Source: Hetaerina americana (taxonomy: Eukaryota; Arthropoda; Insecta; Odonata; Calopterygidae). From it: DNA of 64,000 nt. This document shows positions 51,501-60,500 of the stretch, one piece after another. Where the stretch lies: the NCBI GenBank assembly GCA_022747635.1, contig JAKTNV010000003.1, forward strand, positions 30,174,551 through 30,238,550, written 5' to 3'. The notes under the pieces are model-generated. The model saw only the letters and a program-made list of their open reading frames with translations, was not told the origin of the DNA and made no database searches. Both the position numbers and the translations under genes were made by a program. The number at the start of each line of letters is the position of its first letter. The first letter of the stretch is position 1.

Positions 51501-54500
51501 AGAACTGCACAAAGAAAAATAACATGTGTTTTCAGTTACTCCACTATTATTACTTATCATGTAAATCCATACTTTTAATGCAAATAGTCCACAAAGCTAA
51601 CAGCATTAAAATGTGAGGCACAGGCATCTACCAGCGTAACAAGGACTCATAATGATATAGTCAAAGCAAAGTACAGATGACTACATGGTAGTGACACAAT
51701 ATCCGCTCGCAATAATTAAGTCTGATCACTGTAATGAATTTTGCATTTGATATCTAAACCTTCAGCATCTGGGGATTTAATTTAATGAGCTTGGGTTGCA
51801 TGCTATGAAATAAAAATATGGCATCCTACGTACATGAGAGCAGTCTCAAGGAAAAGTGGGGTATAGATGGTTTAGATAAACCGCATCAGGAACAATTTTT
51901 TCCTGACGTGACTGCATGCCACAGTGCGCTTGCACTGCACAGGCTCCGTGGTAGGGGATCTGACCTTCAACAAGTGTCAAGCATTAATCACCTGCCAGTA
52001 TTCAATCAGGCTTATATCGTGCTTTTAGTGGACCCCTGTCGAGTGACTCAGTGCAATTGCAAAATGCAGTGAACAATTGAGCAGTGGTACACACTCAAAT
52101 TTTGTGTGTACTGAGGAAATTAGATACAGAGACGTTGGGTATGATTTGCAAAGTGTTTGAAGATGAAAGCATGTAACAAACTTTAGTTATTCCTTGACAC
52201 AAGTTCTTCCTGAAAGACAGCATTGAGACTATTCCCCTACCACCTTATAGCCCAGCCTTGGCACTAGCAGACTATTTCCTAATTCCAAAAGTGAAATCCT
52301 CCCTCGAAGGACACCACCATGGGACCCTAAGTGCTGTCAAAGAAATTTGCACATGTACCCTTAAGGACCTTCTAAAATCCACCTACCAGGCAGCCTTCGA
52401 GGCATGGAAAAGCCACTGGCAAAAGTGTGTTGATACTCAAGGGATGTACTTAGACGAATTTTGAGGCATTGTAGCAACACCTGAAATTAATCTATTTTTC
52501 TGAAATTTTTCCTGATACTTTTTATACAAACCTTGTACATAAGATTGGCCATAAAATAGTTGCTTAGAGCTCTTAACATAAAAGAAATGGTGGTGTTTGC
52601 ATAAATGTTGATGGCTAGTACCAATACAAGGAATTAGATGTATCTCAACTTAGTATTGAAATGCATTTTGAAATTGTAGCAATACTTATTTAGGACCTTA
52701 ATGTAGCTCTTGTCTAATTATATTTGTCACCTAATGTCATCTGAAAGTATAATGGCAGAATATGAGGAATTGCTGTGCACAATAATCACGATTCAGAGGT
52801 TCTTTCTTTAACTATAGATCACACGAAAGCATTTGCCATGCTTGTTCACACACTGCTTCAAAAGTGTTCAAAATTAAATATTTTAGGAGTTTCCATGAAC
52901 TGGATAACCTCTCACTTGTCAAACTAATCTCAGAGAGTTGAAATCTTTACAAGAAATGAGGAACACACATACATGTCAAATTTGCTTACAATATCAACCA
53001 GCATACCTAAAGAAAAGAAGGAAAATTAAAACATGCAATGAAAGAAAGTTCTTGAGAGAAATTAAAACACAAGAAAAGTGAATAGAGGGCACTTTGAGTG
53101 GCAATAGAATGTTAAAAACTGTGAAAGAGGAGAAAATTTATGCAATGAAAGAAAGTTCTTGAGAGAAATTAAAACACAAGAAAAGTGAATAGAGGGCACT
53201 TTGAGTGGCAATAGAATGTTAAAAACTGTGAAAGAGGAGAAAATTTTAGGTAAGCGAGGCAGAGGAGAAAAAGTGAAGGAAAACGAAAGGCAGTAGAAAG
53301 AATGTGGAGTTAAAATGGTTTGTTGCAGTGTGTGCTTTGAGGGCATTGAATGCAGGGCCTAGATATCTAGCATTGCTTACTCCCTAGATTCATCAAAAAC
53401 CTACCTAAACCAATAAATTACACAATATTTGAGATGCTGCTTGGTTTGCTCTAGTGCATATTAAAAACATAGGACATAGTTTCAAGTTTTAAACAAACCT
53501 TAAAATTTATATTATGACTGGTAATTTTCATGTAATATGAACTGAATTTAATACTATGTACCTATCTTACCAATAGTAGATAAATCAAAACAATTAAGTG
53601 TGAATACCAAAAATGAATACAGAAAAATTGCAATACCTGACTATTCCTGCATGTAGAACCTCCAATGCCTTTGAATCATCAATGAGTGACAATCCCAATC
53701 CATGAAAAGATACAGAGAGAGACATGGAAGGTGGTTCCAGTTCCCCAAACATTCGAGCCTCTTGTGCAAGTACAGCATCTTCTGTGAGTAATAGCACTCT
53801 CTGCATGCCATCAAGGAAAGAGACGATAAACCCTTCGTTGCCTAGTTCACTAAGAGAATCCTACAGGGGGAATTAAGCCCAAAGGTTAAACGATTTGAAC
53901 AAGAATGAAGGCTTAATAAATATTGAAAAATAAATTAAATGGAATATTTCAATGGTCACAAGAAAAACAAGTACAATATGTATCCAAATGTAAGAAGCAC
54001 TGAATATATGAGTCTACATCTATAGGAAATCAACAGTCATTAAGAGAAAACTATTTATTGCTTTTTATTTTATGAAGAATGAAAAGGGATTTAATTTAAT
54101 TACTGCAGTCCATTAGTAAAGTCACATAGAAAATAATCGGCTCTAATATTCATGTATATCTGCAAGGCAATTTTTGAAGAATAACTTTTTTTGCATTTAC
54201 AAAGTTTTGAAACAGAGTAAATCATTTTTGATCACCATCAATATAATAAACTTCTTGACAGTCATTAACCATTCCAATAAAAAATTATCAAAGTAAGCAT
54301 ACAATCAAGGGGTAACTCTGCCTGCCATCCAATTGTTGAGCAATGGTCAACCAAGTACATAAGCAGATTGACAACATTTAATTATGCAGAAGGTATCGAT
54401 GAAAATGGCTGTGAATTGGCATATGCTGGATTGCAGCAATGATTTATTCATTTGTTGGCTGATTTTGACATTGATGAAGTGATTTATAAGAAGTTATCAG

Positions 54501-57500
54501 AAAGTTTGTTATGTCAGGGGTTAAAATACTTTTATTTCTATAAGTGATCAGTTTAGTAAATTTTTGGGTATTTCAGATTATTTCCCCTTCATTTTGATGC
54601 TCAACAATGAAGTGCACATCCTACATGGAGGTGCATGGTACATTCCATATGGTAATCATAATTTGTCTCTTTAATACCATATAGCAGCAAGAAAAACTAA
54701 ATTTCAATTTCCATATCTTTGATCATTATGCGATTAACATACTAATGTTTCAGAAGACACGGGCACATTATTAAAAGTGGCATTTCACCAGGAGTAACTA
54801 ACCTCTATCAGACTATCTGAAACGTCCTTCCCATTTGCATTCTTCCAGCAAAGCATTCTTTCACCAGATGGATCAGACCATGTGAAAAGAGATGCTTCTC
54901 CAGGCTTCACTGACCTGTGAAAAGAATATTTTATTATTTCATCATAATTTCTAAGTTGATGTTTGAAATCTATTGGAAAAAAAAACAAAAATAAAAGCCT
55001 TAATCTCCATAATCATCAACAAAGAAAAATGTGAAAATGCCATGTAATTATCCATTTAAGAGAACCAAGAAAAGACATAGACATAAATTAGACACTGCCA
55101 GTTGTAACCTTCCAAAAGGGAAAGCAAATTGAATTTGGCAAATAATATCTTTGGAAATTTTCCTAATGAAATAGCAGTGTTAACATTAGTTTCTTTATAG
55201 TTACATTCCAAACTAAGTCCCAGAAGTCGCTTAACACTTGTTTTAATTAAGTAGACATTGAAGGCTTCTTATCTCCATGGCTCAAAAGGACCATAGCTCG
55301 TAGAAAATGGTAAAAAGAGAATGAAGGGGGGTTAGATTTTGCTGCTAGTGTCAGAGTTATAGGTCAATGGTGGATGAAGAATGTAGTGAAAACGGAATTC
55401 TCTCCCATCCACTCTCAACACTCTTCTCTAAAATTCCTGTGGCTACCCCAACTCCCTCTCCTCCAATGATCTTCGTGTAAGTCACAAAAACAGAAACTCT
55501 TCGCCCATAAACTTTCAAACTTCCTCTCTTGTACCTTCCACTAAGTGACCCCATTATGTATCAACATAAAATATTATAATAGTATAATGCAGGTATCCGG
55601 TGAACACTAATCACTGACACTCCATGGAATGCTGTCCAAGAGTACATACTTATAGTGATGTCATACATATTTTTTACAATTGAATGACATTGTTGATGAT
55701 GAAATAATATTTTTCAATAAAATGAATAACTTTTGAGGTAGTAATGATACGAGGGTGGTCCCGGCATTACCCGGCTTCACCTATAGATGGCGGTAGTTGA
55801 TATCACTGTAATTAGAAAGTATGCAACCTATAAAGCATATGTTTCAAGTTTAAAGACACTACCTTGATTAGTATTTGTTTGGCAGGCATCAATAATGAAC
55901 GTTTTCAGTGAATTTGTGAAAATGGAGAAAATTGGTCATCATTATGTGATACAATACTAATATTTGAAAGGCCTCAGCCCAACCAAAATAAAAGCTGAAC
56001 TGGATTCTACTCTGGGTGAGTCTGCTCCTTTGTTTACAACAGTTAAATATTGGGTAGCTGAGTTTAATTGAGGCCATATGAGCTGTCAAGACGAGCATCG
56101 CATTGGTCGACCAAATGAGGTGACAACTCCAGAAACGGTGAAGAAAATCCACAAAGTGATACTGGATGATTGACTGGTGACTGGTTGACTGAAAGTGCAC
56201 GAGCTAGCAGGCATAGTAGGCATTTCAAAAAGTGCGGCACAACGCATATTAACTGAAAATTTGGACATGAGAAAGCTGTGTGCAAGATGGGTGCCGCGTT
56301 TGCTCACACGAGCGAAACCAGTGTCGTGAAGATGTTTCAATTAAGTGTTTAGCAAAGTTTCACAGCAACAAAGCAGAATTTTTGCATCGTTTCCTAACCG
56401 TGGATGAAACATGGGACCATTACTTCACACCTGAGACAAAAGAGCAATCAAAACAACGGATTCAAAAGGGAGAACTGCCTCCAAAGAAGGCGAAGACTGT
56501 TTCATCTGTAGGCAAGGTCATGGCATCGCTTTTTGGGGATATGAGTGGGATAATTTTCATTAACTATCTTGAAAAAATATTAACGGCAAGTATTATGTGA
56601 CTTATTGCAATGTTTGAGAGAAGAAATCAAGCAAAAGCGGCCACATTTGGCTAAGAAGGAAATGTTGTTTCATCAAGACAATGCACCAGCTCACAAATCC
56701 TTTATTGCAATGGCCAAAATTCATGAATTAAAGTTTCAATTGCTACCTCATGCACCCTGTTTGCCAGATTTTGCCTCCTCCGATTATTTTCTGCTCGCAA
56801 ACTTGAAAAAATGGCTCAGTGGTCAAAGATTTTCCAACTGTGGAGAAGTGATGTCGGCAGTTAATAGCTATTTTGAGGAGGAAGACAGTTCTTATTATAA
56901 AAAGAGTATCGAACTTATTGTGCATCGCTGGGAAAAGTGTATAGAGCTGAAAGCATATTATGTTGATAAATAAATACATTTTATTCGAAAATTTTTATGA
57001 TTTCTTTGTTGGGTTAGGTACTTTTGGAATTACCCTCGTATGCAATTTTTGTACTTCCACTGTAGGCTAAAATTAGCCTTCATTTTATGGACCGAGGGTA
57101 TACTGGTATAACTTGAAGCTATAAAACGCAAGCTGATTCACCAGAAAAATTCTTACCATCAAGTATTTTTTCCCATACCAAGCATAGAAAATGGATGCCT
57201 TCATTACAAATTTCGATGATATCAGTTTTGAATCAGTAAGAAGCAACAGAGTTTTAATATTTCATTGGAAGTACTTTATAAAAATATCCCCAAATCATTC
57301 GGTCGAGATGGACGATATAACCCGGAGGAGGACCCGAGAGGAATTTACGCAGCTGATATGCCCGGAAAATACTAAATCTTTTACTTCCCAAATCATTCTT
57401 AAATTTACAAAATTTAGTGCATTTAGTTTCGTCTCACAAGTGGTGCTGCTGCAAAACTTAATATTCATTGGTTTAAGTGGGATGTAACCCCTCTCCTAAT

Positions 57501-60500
57501 GATACATTCATTGTAAATTTCCTGATAAACTCTGAGTCTACCGGCATTCAAACTTAAGTTGTAGGAGTACGTCGTAAAGGCATAGAAATCGTTTATTTTG
57601 ACACAAATGTCGATAATATCAAAATTATAACAGAAACTAAGCATCGCATTAAAAGTTCAAAAGGTAATAATCTCATGGGATTATAAGAGAGAAGATTGTC
57701 ATACAGATTGCATTTTATCTTGAATTCATGAATTACGCTAGAAAATGGAAACAAGTCAGCTGAAAGAAGTTTTTGCCCAGTGACAATGAATTTATGAGAT
57801 TCTACTATGAATCAATGTCGATATAGAGCTAGCTGTTAATGTTTTAATGTAACAATTCAATTTTCTTCATATTGTGTTAACATCAAAATACTCTTTATCT
57901 TTTCTGTCTGATTCAAGCATTTTTCAAAGTTCTAATATGAAATGTCAGGGTGGATCTAATGGGCCGGGAATACAGTATTTATAATTGGATTGTTCCAAAT
58001 ACCCAAAAGCTTTCTTCATTCACTACTGGCACTAAGATTGTAGAAAATAGTTAAGAAATAAGTCACACATCTGCTATACTGAGTGTTATAATAAGTAACT
58101 TTTATGACTTTTAGCAGAGCTCATAATAGTGGAATTTTACTGAATAAATATTTGAGCATTCATTGTATCAGGAATTCATCACATTCATTTTAAATGTACA
58201 CCTCTGATTCATTTAGTTCTTTTATAATCATTAATTTCTATTCCTATAAGCAAATTTCTTTATCTCTATTTCTTAATATCCATACACTGAGCACACACTT
58301 CCCCTCACCTAACCCCGTTAGTTCATAATTCTCCACTAAAATACAAATTGCAAATAAATACTCACTAATATATTGAATATACTGACTGATATATACCCAA
58401 AGTTGGTAAATTATTATGGCTTTTTGTGATACAGACATAATATTGACTACCAAAAGTAACTCTAGTAAAGGAAAAAAAATGAGAACTCCTACTAAAAGAT
58501 TAAAGACCTAATAACCAAAGCATGATTATAAACTAGTGTATATTGAGATATGCTGCAACATAATAGAATACTGACATTGAGGATCAGGATTTTCTTAATG
58601 AGTAAAACATCAGCAATAACATGTAACAAATGAAACATCCAAAATGGTATTATATAGAACCATAGGTGAACTTTGTGGAATGTTAAATATTGAGAAAAAA
58701 TTATGTGAACACCATGATAACAAATCTACACAGAAAAATATTTGCTTTAAAATTGGCAGTTAAGTGGCGATTGGCAATTAAAGGTTGGATTAACAATGAA
58801 TAAAAAGAAATTAGCATTGAGCTGATACAATATAGAACTACTGAGAAAATAGAATCTTGGGGAAAATAATTTTTAAATTGACATATGCAGAAAAAATACT
58901 CAATACAAAAAACAATTCAATTTATATACCTCATACTCAATTAATCAATTTTATTGAGAAACGCGTTTGGAAAATAGAAAAGAAAAATAGCACAAAAGTC
59001 ATGTAAATAAGAGAAATATTTCCACATTTCAACTAAAAAAAGATGACAAATAGGGGCTGTTCAATAAAGAGTGATCATAACATTTTTATTCTCATAATTT
59101 ACTTTTAAAAATTTAATTTTATACCATAATGTTAGTGTAATGAGTATTATATATCTAATAAAAGTTTCAATGGTATGAATCCAGTATTGTATAGGAAGCA
59201 GCTATTGCGAATTGAAACATTTTCAGTTTGCCTAGAGCAAGGATGGAGGTACTACACGGTGAGAAATCAATGCAATGAAATTTTGCTTTTGCCAGAATAA
59301 ATCATCAGTCAGGGATGATCTAGTATTACAGCAGGCTTTTGGAGAGTTTGTTCTCCCCTACAGCACAGCTAGAAGATGGTGAAAATATTGAAAGAGGGAA
59401 GTTTATCAATTTCAATGGATAGTGGACCCAGAGGAAGTTAATATTAACGCTGGTGCTGCCATCGTGAAAGAAGATTGTTGAATATGGGAAAAAGCACATG
59501 CACAAATACTCAAAATTTTGTTTTTCCCCACATGTAAATTGGCAACGGAAAATTTGCACTAGAGATGAGTTTGTGCTCAGTAGGTTCCTCAATATCCACA
59601 ATGAAATCTCTATTATCTCACAAAAATCAATGTAAAGTGTAATCCTAATCTTCCCTAAAATTTACACCTGGATGAATGTGACTTTTTCCTGTTTCTCAGT
59701 TAGAGGAAACACCTTCATGGGAAGTTTTTCATCATCAGGAGGAGGTACAGTTGGACTGCATGTTTCAATTTACAACATGTCACTGATGCAATACTGAGGT
59801 CAAACAAGCGAAACTTATATTATGTATACAAATCACATTAGACAAACAAAATTTAATAGTATTAAATTTTTGCACAATAAATTGAGTGAATGAACAATTT
59901 TATGACCACTATTTATCAAACATCCCTTGAATTCTTTTCAGATGAACTAATATTTCTGATTCACTGAGCATATTATATTTCATTTTAAAATATTTAAACT
60001 CTAAAAGCCAACTACTTTTACTATCTATGTGAAAAAAACTAAGCAAATCACTGACCATATATCATTCCTATCTTTTTCCCATAACTCCACTGGCCTACTA
60101 AGATGATTTAATATAAGAGCTGGAGCAAGACCAGGCACATATGGGCCAAAAGTTATATAAGTTGCCCCTTCTGTGGTTTGTGTTTCCACCTGCACACCTC
60201 CATACTACAAAGAACATAAAAATATCATAAAATGAAAAGATTCAAAAACATAAGGAATGCAATACAGTTTGAAAACCGCCTTACCTTATTAGACAAACGC
60301 AGTAAAGTAGGTTTAACTAAATCAATTGGAAAAGGAGCTGTATGTAATCTTGTCCCAGCCACTCGAACAACAACTTTTCCATTTGGATCACATGGCCAAA
60401 ATGCACAGCAGCCCTCAGCAGGTACCTTTACCCATGGATCAGCAGTGCGATCTTCTTCACGACATTCCATATCGTAACTGGCTATGTTCATAAGGACAAT

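Noticed and set aside
57191..57487. 98-codon plus frame with slightly raised CpG
   Set aside because: Looked like a possible exon, but has no homology I recognise and no splice phase partner.
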